From Paraglaciecola sp. MB-3u-78 (GTDB lineage: Bacteria; Pseudomonadota; Gammaproteobacteria; Enterobacterales; Alteromonadaceae): a DNA stretch of 64,000 nt. Both the position numbers and the translations under genes were made by a program. Below are positions 8,376 to 16,743 of the stretch, piece after piece (the stretch's first letter is position 1; every line of letters begins with the position of its first letter). The stretch is from positions 310,001 through 374,000 of the forward strand of contig NZ_PJCF01000003.1 of assembly GCF_002835935.1 (NCBI RefSeq). Direction: 5' to 3'. Below the pieces are notes generated by a model. That model searched no databases. It saw only the letters and a program-made list of their open reading frames with translations, and was not told the origin of the DNA.

Positions 8376-10118
8376 TCAAGCCTGATAGTCTTTGTATTCT
8401 TGCCACCCGAGCGCCATATACAACTTCAATAATTTCTCTGGCGCCTTGGGTAAATCCACACTCAGCAATAATCCGGGGGTATCATTAAAACTTTTATCTA
8501 TGCCTAAACAATGAAAAACAGCGCCCAGTTTATTGTAGTGTTTCAGTAAGATGGGTACGTCTTTTCCATCGGATTCAATCCCTTTAAGCAAGGCGCTAAC
8601 ATGGTCTTTTAAGCCATGTTGTTTTGCAAAGTCTTGTACTTCTGGGTGTAACTTATGTTCGAACGGCGCCCTTGGTACAACTTTGTCTGTGGGTGTGACC
8701 ATGGCCTGCTGGATAATGGCAGCACTGCGCACGTCGTATAATTTACTGATTGAGACGGTGCCATATAAGGTTCGGTACTGAGGATATTGACAAACAAAGG
8801 CGCCAATACCACGCCATAACAAAAATAGGCCTTGGAAACTGCGTTGATATTCGGGTATTAAAAATGAACGGCCCATTTCTAAGCAGGGTTGTTGGCGATT
8901 CACAAAGTCAGGGCCAAAATCAAACATGGGGTGCAAATATAGGTTTTCTAAGTTGCCATCGGCTAATAACTTGTCGGTTTGCCCCATGCGGTAAGCGCCG
9001 ATTATTTGGCCGGTGTGTTGTTTCATCACAAATAAATGCGTGTAAGTGGCGTCGAAGTGATCGGTGTCTAATGGTTCACCGCTACCTTCGTTATGTTCAC
9101 GAAATACCATTTCCCGTAGCCGGGCGATTTCATTTACTGTATTAGGAATTTGATGTTGATAACCAAAGTATACGGATAAATCTTTGTGATCCAGCAGGTG
9201 TTGTTCATTGGGAAGCTGCAGCACTTCTTGCAAAATTGTCTCACCGCTGACTTCAGCGGCAAGTGGTTGTAATTGGGTGACAGGATCCGCCGGCCACGGT
9301 GTTTGCCAATTAGGATCAAGCAAATAACTTTGTGCCCTAAAAAGCGCTGTTTGTGTATCTAGGTCTAACTCTTTTGCATAATGTTTAATCTCAATCGGCT
9401 CACCGGCGGTGATGGTTATTTTTGCATTGCGCTTGTTGATTAATTCACGAGGTAACATCAACATGCGTAGCCTAAAATAAATCCGACCTAAACGATAAAA
9501 CAATGGGCTGTTAAAACCACTGACAAATATAGGTAAGTACCGCGCATTACTGCGATTGGCGATGCTGGTAATCAATCTGTTCCAGCTGTGGTCAGCGATA
9601 CGTTTGGTGTCTTTATGAAAATAACTTACGCGCCCCGCAGGGAAAATAAGTAATGCACCGCCGGTTTTCACATGTTTTAAACAAGTACGAATAGATGGCG
9701 CATTTTTTGGATCTTTTTCTGAGAGGGGATTGGTAAAAATGAAATAGTCTTCAAGCTCCGGAAATATCTTCAGCCCTTGGTTGGCCATTACTTTTATGTC
9801 GGGGCGCACCTTTTCAATTGCCCAAGCTAAAAATACCCCTTCGATGCCACCAAAAGGGTGATTACTAGCGATAACAAGTGGCCCGGTTTTAGGGATTTTA
9901 GCTTGTAAGGCTTCCAAGCCTAACAATTGTATATTCAGACCATCTAATAGGCTTTTTGCAAAGGTTGTTTTGTCTAAACCGTGAAGATTATTTTCACGGT
10001 ACAAGCCGTCCAACTTATTAATAGCAAGGATACGATCTAATAATCTGAAGATAAGTTTGTTAAAAAAGTTCTTTTTATTATCAGGGACAACATTTAGCAG
10101 GCTTATGGCTGCAGACAT
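8376..10118 (-). CDS. olsF: Two-domain acyltransferase, OlsF-like ornithine-lipid synthase
   Basis: A 580-residue protein with two joined acyltransferase domains. Residues 45-270 are a PlsC-type glycerolipid acyltransferase: SNHPFGGIEG at 85-94 (His87 is the catalytic histidine of the HX4-5 D/E motif) and IFPAGRVSYF at 158-167. Residues 300-470 are a GNAT-like domain of the OlsB/hemolysin group (RLREMVFREHNEGSGEPLDT, then YRMGQ and the LEMGRSFL block). In OlsF the C-terminal domain adds a 3-hydroxyacyl chain to ornithine and the N-terminal domain adds the second chain, making ornithine lipids at the inner membrane. A family member of the same layout but other substrate cannot be ruled out. 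It stands alone, divergent from pyrC. Confidence 0.75.
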   Translation of the reverse strand: MSAAISLLNVVPDNKKNFFNKLIFRLLDRILAINKLDGLYRENNLHGLDKTTFAKSLLDGLNIQLLGLEALQAKIPKTGPLVIASNHPFGGIEGVFLAWAIEKVRPDIKVMANQGLKIFPELEDYFIFTNPLSEKDPKNAPSIRTCLKHVKTGGALLIFPAGRVSYFHKDTKRIADHSWNRLITSIANRSNARYLPIFVSGFNSPLFYRLGRIYFRLRMLMLPRELINKRNAKITITAGEPIEIKHYAKELDLDTQTALFRAQSYLLDPNWQTPWPADPVTQLQPLAAEVSGETILQEVLQLPNEQHLLDHKDLSVYFGYQHQIPNTVNEIARLREMVFREHNEGSGEPLDTDHFDATYTHLFVMKQHTGQIIGAYRMGQTDKLLADGNLENLYLHPMFDFGPDFVNRQQPCLEMGRSFLIPEYQRSFQGLFLLWRGIGAFVCQYPQYRTLYGTVSISKLYDVRSAAIIQQAMVTPTDKVVPRAPFEHKLHPEVQDFAKQHGLKDHVSALLKGIESDGKDVPILLKHYNKLGAVFHCLGIDKSFNDTPGLLLSVDLPKAPEKLLKLYMALGWQEYKDYQA

Positions 10119-10326
10119 AAAACAATTCCACGAGAAAAATAAATAAATTATGACATTAATAGTGCTTTAATTTGTCACTAAATTCAGAAGATTATTATTC
10201 GATGACAAAGTATTATGTTTTTGAAACAACAAATGTTCTGAGAATTTGGTGTTTGCTGGTAGATTTAAGGCATAATAATCACCTTACGTTTATCTATTTT
10301 TTACAGAAAATACAAGCAGGGCAAAG

Positions 10327-11364
10327 ATGCAACAGATTACTATCACCACACCAGACGATTGGCATTTACATTTTAGAGACGGCGATATGCTCGACGAAAC
10401 CGTACCTGCTACTGCTAGGTGTTTTGCTCGAGCGATAGTCATGCCAAATCTAGTACCTCCTGTGGTGAATGCGAAGTTGGCCGGTGAATATAAAGCGCGT
10501 ATTTTAGCTGCTCGCCCTCAAGGTAGTCATTTTGAACCTTTGATGACGCTGTATCTGACGAATCAAACGACTAAGCAAGATATTATCGAGGCCAAAAATT
10601 CAGGTGTGATAGCTGCCAAATTATATCCTGCTGGAGCGACTACCAATTCAGAGCAAGCGGTAAGCGGTATTGAAGCGTTATACTCAGTGTTCGATGAGAT
10701 GCAAAAACAAGGTTTGTTGTTATTGGTGCACGGTGAAGTCACTGAGAGCCATGTGGATATTTTTGATCGTGAAAAAATATTTATCGATCAATATATGGCT
10801 AAAATTGTGCAAGCCTTCCCTGAATTGAAAGTGGTGTTTGAACATATCACTACCAGTGACGCGGCTGACTTTGTTTTGTGTAGCGCTGCTAATGTAGCCG
10901 CCACTATTACTCCCCAACATCTATTGTTAAATCGTAATGATTTGTTGGTAGGTGGTATTAAACCACACAACTATTGTTTACCTGTATTAAAACGCAGCTC
11001 GCATCAGCAAGCTCTTCGCAAGGTAGTCGCTAGTGGTTCGAATAAATTTTTCTTAGGCACAGACTCAGCACCCCATGCTAAACATGCTAAAGAAAACGCT
11101 TGTGGTTGTGCCGGTTGTTATAGTGCATGGAGTGCCCTGGAACTTTATACTCAGGTTTTTGATGAACTCAATGCACTAGATAAGCTAGAGGGTTTTGCCA
11201 GTTTCCACGGTGCCGATTTTTATGAACTACCTCGTAACCAAAGTACGGTGACCTTGGTAAAACAAAGTTGGACTGTACCTGAATTTGTTATCTTGCCAAA
11301 TGGCGAACCGATAGTGCCATTTTTTGCAGGGCAAACTGTTGACTGGAAAATTAACCCTGTTTGA
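10327..11364 (+). CDS. pyrC: Dihydroorotase (class II)
   Basis: The product is 345 residues, like E. coli PyrC (348). It interconverts N-carbamoyl-aspartate and dihydroorotate, the third step of pyrimidine synthesis, in the cytosol. The two-zinc site is complete: His13 and His15 in [10 protein letters not shown], the carboxylated Lys98 in [11 protein letters not shown], His135 in LVHGEV, His173 in FEHITT and Asp246 in LGTDSAPH. The ATG at 10327 follows AGCAGGGCAAAG. It is a single-gene unit divergent from olsF; the roughly 200-bp upstream region contains a CATAATAAT box near 10271 but no strong -35. Confidence 0.96.
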   Translation: MQQITITTPDDWHLHFRDGDMLDETVPATARCFARAIVMPNLVPPVVNAKLAGEYKARILAARPQGSHFEPLMTLYLTNQTTKQDIIEAKNSGVIAAKLYPAGATTNSEQAVSGIEALYSVFDEMQKQGLLLLVHGEVTESHVDIFDREKIFIDQYMAKIVQAFPELKVVFEHITTSDAADFVLCSAANVAATITPQHLLLNRNDLLVGGIKPHNYCLPVLKRSSHQQALRKVVASGSNKFFLGTDSAPHAKHAKENACGCAGCYSAWSALELYTQVFDELNALDKLEGFASFHGADFYELPRNQSTVTLVKQSWTVPEFVILPNGEPIVPFFAGQTVDWKINPV

Positions 11365-11617
11365 CACTCGACTTTAGCATGCAGTGGTCTGTCTAAATCT
11401 GGGTTAATTTTTCTGGGTTGTGGTGTAAACCTTGTCTTTTCCGCTCCAGCTTTGAAATATAGGGGGTTTTTATACAATCTTATTATATTTGCATCGATTT
11501 TTAATAATCCTACAGTTTGATTGATAGTCTGCTATACAAATTTATTAGTTGCCCTGAAAGGGGTATATGACGGATAACTAAATTCAAATCCCCCCCTTTT
11601 TTATCAAGAGAACTAAC

Positions 11618-12307
11618 ATGAGCGAACTCGTTACCTGTCAAATTGAAAACCAAGTAGCCACTATTACTATCCAAAATGGCAAAGTAAACGCCATTTCACA
11701 TCAAGTGGTCGACGAACTTAATCAAGCATTGGATCAAGCAGAACAAGCTCAGGCTGTTGTGGTATTGACCGGGCAAGCTGGTATGTTTTCTGGTGGTTAT
11801 GATTTAAAAATAATGAAAGAGAGCATGAGTGCAGCCATGGACTTGGTTGAAAAAGGCTCAAAATTGGCAAGACGTATGTTAGCGTTTCCCTATCCGGTGT
11901 TGGCTGCATGTAATGGACACGCGGTTGCTAAGGGCGCATTTTTATTGTTAGCCGCTGATTATCGAGTGGGTGTTGACGGAGCATTTAAGATAGGTTTAAA
12001 CGAAGTCGCAATAGGTATGACTATGCACTATGGTGGTGTAGAATTGGCCAGAGGTAGATTGGCGCCAGTATTTTTTAACCGTTCAGTGATTTTAGCTGAA
12101 ATGGTCTCACCACAAGCAGCGGTTACCGCTGGATTTTTAGATAAGGTCGTTAGCGAAGCCGAATTTGCACCTACAGTACTAGCGATTGCGCAGGCTATGA
12201 CAAAACTAGATATGCAAGCCCATCACCAGACTAAATTAAAAGCACGAGCAGAATTATTGCAAGTGCTCGACCAATGTATTGAAAAAGACCGTCACAGTAG
12301 CCTATAA
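11618..12307 (+). CDS. Crotonase / enoyl-CoA hydratase-like protein
   Basis: A 229-residue crotonase-fold protein. The oxyanion-hole segments are visible: VVLTGQAGMFSGGYDLKIMK (about 47-66) and the ACNGHAVAKGAFLLLAADYR helix (about 98-117), where classic enzymes have GxAxGGG. KGAF replaces the usual GGG, and the Glu pair of enoyl-CoA hydratase is not obvious, since the EVAIGM segment has a different spacing. It is short for the family (about 260) but complete to the C-terminal helix. It may hydrate, isomerise or hydrolyse an acyl-CoA. It ends 35 bp before dbpA, so the two could share a transcript. Confidence 0.8.
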   Translation: MSELVTCQIENQVATITIQNGKVNAISHQVVDELNQALDQAEQAQAVVVLTGQAGMFSGGYDLKIMKESMSAAMDLVEKGSKLARRMLAFPYPVLAACNGHAVAKGAFLLLAADYRVGVDGAFKIGLNEVAIGMTMHYGGVELARGRLAPVFFNRSVILAEMVSPQAAVTAGFLDKVVSEAEFAPTVLAIAQAMTKLDMQAHHQTKLKARAELLQVLDQCIEKDRHSSL

Positions 12308-12342
12308 AGGATACTGTTGGCAGCCCAACAAAAGAGAATATT

Positions 12343-13722
12343 TTGAATAAAGAATTTGCTTCACTAGGTTTAAACAACGCCTTGCTCGATAACTTGGAAT
12401 CTATGGGTTTCAAAGAAATGACCGACATCCAAGCCATGAGCTTACCTGCCATTATTGAAGGCAAAGATGTAGTCGGCAAAGCCAAAACCGGTAGCGGTAA
12501 AACCGCTGCCTTTGGTTTAGGTCTATTACACAACCTCAAGGTGAAGCGATTTCGTATTCAAGCATTGGTTATGTGCCCTACACGTGAACTCGCGGAACAA
12601 GTGGCGTTAGAAATCCGTAAGTTAGGCCGTGGTATTCATAATATCAAAGTCTTAACTTTATGTGGCGGCACGCCATTGGGCCCACAAATTGGCTCTCTAG
12701 AACATGGCGCACATATAATTGTGGGTACGCCTGGGCGCATAATGGACCATTTGTTTCGCGGTCGCTTAGACCTAAGCGAAGTGAATACTTTAGTGCTTGA
12801 CGAAGCCGACCGGATGTTAGATATGGGCTTTGAAGTAGAAATGGCCAAAGTCATTGATGCCGTGCCACTTGACAGACAAACCTTGCTTTTTTCTGCTACC
12901 TATCCTGATTCTATTGCGCAAATAAGTCGTGATGTACAGCGTAATCCTCTTCAAGTCAGTGTTGAAGCCACTCATGAAACCACTAGTATTGAACAGCTGT
13001 TCTTTGAAGTAGAAGAGCCCCATCGTATTAAAGCGGTGGCGGCGATGTTAAGTCACTACCAAGCAGAATCAGCCATAGTATTTTGTAATACTAAAATTGC
13101 CTGTCAGGAAGTGGCAGACGAACTCACCAAATTAGGCGTGTCTGTATTAGCTTTGCATGGTGATTTAGAGCAGCGCGACAGAACGGAGGTCTTAACCCGT
13201 TTTTCTAATCGAAGTGTTTCGGTGTTGGTTGCCACCGACGTTGCTTCACGTGGCTTAGACATAAAAGAAGTGAACGCGGTCATTAGCTATCAAATCACCC
13301 CTGATCCTGAAGTGCATATTCACCGCATTGGTCGAACTGGCCGCGCTGATGCTAAAGGTTTAGCGCTGACCTTGTGTACCAAAAAGGAAATGCCTCGCGC
13401 CAATGCCATTGAAGATTATCAAAAAGCGAAAATAAAATGGACCGGTATCCAAGCCCTGCGTTTTCATGCTAACCGTTTAATCCAACCTGAATATTCTACC
13501 ATCTGTATAGACGGCGGCAAAAAAAGCAAAATTCGTCCCGGAGATATTTTGGGCGCTTTAACGAAAGACGCCGATATTGCCGGTGATGATATAGGCAAAA
13601 TCAACGTTACCGCTACTCATACTTATGTGGCAGTTAAAACCCGTAGTATTAAGCGCGCACTTAAACAAGTTAACGAAGGAAAGTTAAAAGGGCGTAAGTT
13701 TAAGGCGAGAAAATTAAGCTAA
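12343..13722 (+). CDS. dbpA: ATP-dependent RNA helicase DbpA
   Basis: The product is 459 residues (E. coli DbpA 457). It unwinds RNA and helps assemble the 50S subunit, targeted to 23S rRNA hairpin 92. The DEAD-box motifs are in order: Q motif ending TDIQ at 30, AKTGSGKT at 47-54, PTRELA, DEAD at 153-156, SAT near 184, and HRIGRTGRAD near 326. The C-terminal 75 residues are the DbpA RNA-binding domain (KSKIRPGDILGALTKDADIA, KINVTATHTYVAV), which separates it from other helicases. The start is a TTG at 12343; no in-frame ATG gives a full Q motif. A strong hairpin follows at 13811. Confidence 0.95.
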   Translation: MNKEFASLGLNNALLDNLESMGFKEMTDIQAMSLPAIIEGKDVVGKAKTGSGKTAAFGLGLLHNLKVKRFRIQALVMCPTRELAEQVALEIRKLGRGIHNIKVLTLCGGTPLGPQIGSLEHGAHIIVGTPGRIMDHLFRGRLDLSEVNTLVLDEADRMLDMGFEVEMAKVIDAVPLDRQTLLFSATYPDSIAQISRDVQRNPLQVSVEATHETTSIEQLFFEVEEPHRIKAVAAMLSHYQAESAIVFCNTKIACQEVADELTKLGVSVLALHGDLEQRDRTEVLTRFSNRSVSVLVATDVASRGLDIKEVNAVISYQITPDPEVHIHRIGRTGRADAKGLALTLCTKKEMPRANAIEDYQKAKIKWTGIQALRFHANRLIQPEYSTICIDGGKKSKIRPGDILGALTKDADIAGDDIGKINVTATHTYVAVKTRSIKRALKQVNEGKLKGRKFKARKLS

Positions 13723-13810
13723 ATTAGTTTTGAGCCACGAGCTACTTAGTTCGAGCAACAGCTAAATGTCTGACGATATTAAAACCCACATTATGTCTAG
13801 TCATTAAACA

Positions 13811-13840
13811 TTGAAACGGAGCCATTTGGCTCCGTTTCAA
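13811..13840 (+). terminator. Hairpin terminator after dbpA
   Basis: A perfect 13-bp inverted repeat (TTGAAACGGAGCC at 13811-13823 and its complement at 13828-13840) with a 4-nt ATTT loop. There is only a weak T run afterwards, but its position 90 bp after dbpA and stability fit a transcription end, possibly shared with the converging remnant. Confidence 0.7.
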
Positions 13841-13914
13841 TTTGTGTGACATTTTATGTATCTTATTATCAGGTTTTTACAGGTCCTGCGGGTCGTAGAT
13901 AAAGTGCGTCGCCT

Positions 13915-14055
13915 TCTGTTACCCTCAAGGGAAAATTGATAGGTTTTAAAGACAATACTGCTACCACCCAAATCACCAATGTTCTCACCTAAAGTAAATT
14001 CACCATTTACATTTAGCCCTTCTAACGTTTCATCGCTATCATATTGAAAAACGCA
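13915..14055 (-). pseudogene. M13-type metallopeptidase fragment
   Basis: The minus strand encodes GLNVNGEFTLGENIGDLGGS followed by IVFKTYQFSLEG. This matches the conserved block after the second zinc ligand of M13 (neprilysin/PepO-like) peptidases, where GENIxDLGG holds the third zinc-ligand Glu. Nothing of the rest of the roughly 680-residue enzyme is present: no HExxH upstream and no C-terminal tryptophan end. It is a relic. Confidence 0.55.
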
Positions 14056-14264
14056 GGTTGCAAGATGGCTGCAATATAGAATGCTTCGCACCATCTTTTC
14101 TTGAACTCCACGTCATTCCGGCCTTCGAGCGAATTATATACGCTCATTCTCACTATCTTTTAGGCCTGGTTCTAGCACACCACAGACCTATATTCCCTTT
14201 TATTTCAAAAGATACGAGGTTTCAGCATTGATAGAAAAATCTCGTCTATTTTGATGTGTATAGT

Positions 14265-14306
14265 TTGACATACCTATGTATCACCTTAAATTACTACAAT
14301 GTAGTA
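14265..14306 (+). promoter_or_regulatory. Promoter with palindromic operator before the PadR gene
   Basis: TTGACA at 14265-14270 is followed 16-17 bases later by TAAATT (14287-14292). Immediately after comes a perfect dyad, TACTACA-A-TGTAGTA (14292-14306), at the expected transcription start. PadR regulators often repress their own operons through such dyads, so self-control is likely. Both the start site and binding are inferred. Confidence 0.5.
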
Positions 14307-14365
14307 TTATCCGTTGTAGGATCAACCTTCAAAAATTACATGGTAAGAAAATTTAGGGGGTAATT

Positions 14366-14704
14366 ATGAATCAAAAAACGTTAGGTGAATTTGAACAGAC
14401 AGTTTTGCTCGCATTATTGCGATTAGAAACCAACGCCTATGGTGCAGCAATTCGTCAGCTTTTACAGTCTGAGATAGACAGAGATGTTGCACTAGGTGCT
14501 TTGTACTCAACTCTAGAACGAATGGAAAAAAAAGGCTTAGTCGTGTCTAAATTTGGAGAGGCAACCGCTCAGCGTGGTGGTAGACCTAAACGCTTTTTTT
14601 CGGTGACTGCCCAAGGTAAAGCCGCACTTAAACACGCTAAAGAGGCTATGGATACCATGTGGCAAGGCGTTGCACTACAAGTAGGAGGCGAGTGTCATGC
14701 TTAA
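14366..14704 (+). CDS. PadR-family transcriptional regulator
   Basis: A 112-residue PadR-type winged-helix repressor. The signature is clear: LGEFEQTVLLALLRLETNAY, then LYSTLERMEKKGLVVSKFGE and GGRPKRFFSVTAQGKAALKH, the wing and start of the dimer helix. It is a short subfamily-2-type member with only one C-terminal helix. The ATG at 14366 follows AGGGGG. The stop overlaps the start of the next gene by 8 bp, so the two are translationally coupled. This pairing of a PadR gene with a permease-prefix membrane protein is a known arrangement. The ligand is unknown. Confidence 0.92.
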   Translation: MNQKTLGEFEQTVLLALLRLETNAYGAAIRQLLQSEIDRDVALGALYSTLERMEKKGLVVSKFGEATAQRGGRPKRFFSVTAQGKAALKHAKEAMDTMWQGVALQVGGECHA

Positions 14705-15398
14705 TATTAATTCATCTAAAGAACATCGCTCTGCAATGCCTAGGTTAGCTTCGTGGTTGTTGTCTCGATTAGCAAATCCTGCATATCGTAACGAGCTCAT
14801 TGGCGATATGGAAGAAGAATACACAGAACGCCAGCAAACTAATCAAGATACAACCACCTGGCTACTACGACAAACAGCATCGGCAATTTGGGATGGGCAA
14901 AACGCAATGGTAAAATCGACAGTTTTTGTAAAAGCATTGAGTATTATTTTATGTGTATTAACGTTGCCAACTATTGCCTTATTTGTTGGTTGGTTATCAA
15001 ATGTAGATGAACCATCAGAGCAGCTGTCGCAGCTTTTGTCGGCGGGTGAAGTACATTTTATATTGTTTAACACCGAATATTGGAGACTTGTATGGAATGA
15101 AAACAGCATCTCTCACCTTGAACTTGGAATGTTTATTCATACCCCATCCATACTCTGGGCGATGGTGTTCGCTGGTTCGACTTATTGGTTCTTGAAAAAA
15201 TCGAACCCGTCGGTCTGGTTATTTAGCGCTTTTGCGTTAGCTTATATGTTGTTGCCTTACCTTTTCGGATATACGGTGATCAGTTCATTAGAGCCTGTTG
15301 ACCAAAAAGTGGGGCCGATTCTAGCCTTTATGATGTTGGCACCCTTTTTCACTTTACCCTTGTATGTTTACTTTTTGTTTAAGCGATTTTCAAAGTAA
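14697..15398 (+). CDS. Permease-prefix-domain membrane protein
   Basis: A 233-residue protein. Residues 10-60 (MPRLASWLLSRLANPAYRNE, then IGDMEEEYTERQ) match the small cytosolic prefix domain found before MacB-like permeases and in stand-alone proteins beside PadR genes. The rest holds four hydrophobic segments (about 80-100, 145-165, 170-195 and 205-228). No permease domain follows, so this is a prefix domain fused to an unrelated small membrane domain. It overlaps the PadR gene and probably is co-regulated with it. Function unknown; a role in envelope signalling is only a guess. Confidence 0.7.
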   Translation: MLNINSSKEHRSAMPRLASWLLSRLANPAYRNELIGDMEEEYTERQQTNQDTTTWLLRQTASAIWDGQNAMVKSTVFVKALSIILCVLTLPTIALFVGWLSNVDEPSEQLSQLLSAGEVHFILFNTEYWRLVWNENSISHLELGMFIHTPSILWAMVFAGSTYWFLKKSNPSVWLFSAFALAYMLLPYLFGYTVISSLEPVDQKVGPILAFMMLAPFFTLPLYVYFLFKRFSK

Positions 15399-15418
15399 AA
15401 CTATTTATTGACCAATCA

Positions 15419-15444
15419 GAAAGCAGGCATATGACTGCTTTTCT
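15419..15444 (+). terminator. Candidate terminator after the PadR operon
   Basis: AAAGCAG (15420-15426) pairs with CTGCTTT (15435-15441) across an 8-nt loop, 20 bp after the stop codon. The T run is short. Confidence 0.45.
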
Positions 15445-15558
15445 GCAGACAAAAAAAAGTAAGCAAAAAAGCCCGCTCGCCAAACTATGTTTTTCATCCA
15501 ATTATCTGGCAAATTTAGCCCTTCCTTCGCAACCAGATTCAAACACTTTAAATTAACC

Positions 15559-15655
15559 AATCACACTTCCCTGATGATCGGCACCCAATCTCGACTTCCC
15601 TGTCGAGCTGTTCAACTGGGAAAAGCAGTGCTTCTAAAAAGTCCAGTTTCACCCT
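15559..15655 (+). repeat. Dispersed ~100-bp repeat, copy A
   Basis: This block shares long stretches with 60419-60529: the TGATGATC-GCACCCAATCT segment, GACTTCCC, CTGTTCAACTGGG and GTGCTTCTAAA then TCCAGTTTCACCC. Copy B has about 14 extra bases in the middle. A TGTTCGCCAATTATT-like 15-mer lies just downstream in inverse orientation (15669-15683). It contains no gene. It looks like a non-autonomous or extragenic repeat family. Confidence 0.75.
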
Positions 15656-15694
15656 ATTAAATAACAGAAATAATTGGCGAACATACATGCGAGG

Positions 15695-15929
15695 GTTAGT
15701 CAAAAGCTTCGGCTACGCCGATTTTTATTCTTTGGTGGCTCCGCCACTGCTTTTCCACCTTTAAAGTTTCAGCAAAAAATGGCTTGTTTTAGGGGCAAAT
15801 GGCAAGCAGACGCCGCGCGGGAAGATGGCGCGAAGCGTGCTTTCGCTCTTTCTAACCCGTAAGTCAGACGATGTCATCACCAGAACCGAATTTGGCTGCG
15901 TAGTTGATAATTGTATGGATCAGCATGGT
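15695..15929. repeat. Palindrome-rich spacer beside copy A
   Basis: The stretch contains small GC-rich hairpins (CGGC-tac-GCCG near 15711 and GTGGC-tcc-GCCAC near 15737) and, near 15810, a sequence whose complement matches about 20 bases inside copy B (around 60464-60483). It seems part of the same repeat family in inverted arrangement. A 62-codon open frame here looks like chance. Confidence 0.45.
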
Positions 15930-15995
15930 GATGAATAGAAGATGAATAGAAGATGAATAGAAGATGAATAGAAGATGAATAGAAGATAAATAGTA
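15930..15995. repeat. Tandem array of an 11-bp unit, six copies
   Basis: GATGAATAGAA is repeated five times exactly (15930-15984), followed by one diverged copy (GATAAATAGTA, 15985-15995). Eleven base pairs is about one helical turn, so all units face the same side of the DNA. It lies downstream of a small secreted-peptide gene and is a slippage-prone minisatellite. Confidence 0.9.
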
Positions 15996-16011
15996 GGGGA
16001 AAATAGAGACA

Positions 16012-16146
16012 TTACATTATGCAACGCTCTATTTTTGATAATAGACCTACAGCATCTTCTATTAAATTTGCATGGGCCGTACTCATTCCACCCATTAAAA
16101 TCAGCATAAAACAGCAGGCTAATGATAAACCTCGTTTCTTTAACAT
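16012..16146 (-). CDS. Small secreted peptide (44 aa)
   Basis: From the Met at 16144-16146 the product is 44 residues: a signal peptide (MLKKRGLSLACCFMLILMGG, with cleavage after AHA near residue 27) and a mature tail of only about 17 residues (NLIEDAVGLLSKIERCIM). A GAGGG precedes the start. The open frame extends 28 codons upstream, but this start gives a clean signal peptide. I do not recognise a family. Small exported peptides of this size are often unannotated; it could also be a relic of a larger secreted protein. Confidence 0.45.
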   Translation of the reverse strand: MLKKRGLSLACCFMLILMGGMSTAHANLIEDAVGLLSKIERCIM

Positions 16147-16399
16147 AATTACATTCCCTCGAAAAATAGTTAAATTGTGTTGGTAATCCAATTCAACCAT
16201 CACGATCAGTAATGTGTTTAATAACATCATGGTAGATAAGTAATATCTGAACCAGCAAATAATTTGTTCTTAAATATCATATGGTTAAAAAATAAAAAAT
16301 AAAAAATAAAAAATATAAGTTTTTAAATGTGTAAAAAATTACGACATAAAATGAACAGAATTGAAAATTCGCCGGATTAAACCTTTACGTTTCTTAGTG

Positions 16400-16426
16400 C
16401 ATCTGCCACCGTTTAGATGGCAGATG
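16400..16426. repeat. 9-bp perfect inverted repeat
   Basis: CATCTGCCA (16400-16408) and TGGCAGATG (16418-16426) with a 9-nt loop. It lies between the truncated TetR gene and the small-peptide gene and may be a terminator without a T run. Confidence 0.5.
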
Positions 16427-16506
16427 TTAGGGCCAGTTAACCCGCCTTCTAGCGCTTTGAAAATTTATAAATAAATCTATTTATCCCGAGCTCAGGTTAT
16501 TGAAGC

Positions 16507-16743
16507 TTATGTTTGATACTGCTTTAAAAACATAGCGACCGCTGAATCAATGATTTGCCGATACTCAGGCGATTCTGGATACCCACCAAAACCCACTATC
16601 TGCGGCCAATAGGCGAATGACTTTAGTAGGCCGCTAAACTGTGTGGCCGCTATGTCAATATTCTCAATCACTAAGCGGCCATCTTCTGTGGTCTGTTTCA
16701 ACCAAATGTTTAGCCCACTTTGACTGTCTGCAATGTAAGCCAA
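16507..16743 (-). pseudogene. TetR-family regulator, C-terminal half only
   Basis: The 78 residues (start MAYIADSQSGLNIWLKQTTE, end IDSAVAMFLKQYQT) look like the ligand-binding end of an AefR-like TetR regulator, which ends in IDSAVAMFL-type helices. The N-terminal helix-turn-helix domain (about 120 residues) is absent. The break is at 16743, exactly where the SDR remnant on the other strand begins, so one deletion removed both 5' ends and the promoters between them. Confidence 0.6.

Noticed and set aside
8551-9145. Plus-strand frames inside the olsF-like gene
   Set aside because: They are shadows of a clearly recognisable two-domain protein.
15674-15862. 62-codon frame in the palindrome-rich spacer
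   Set aside because: It lies over hairpins and repeat sequence, and its composition is not protein-like.
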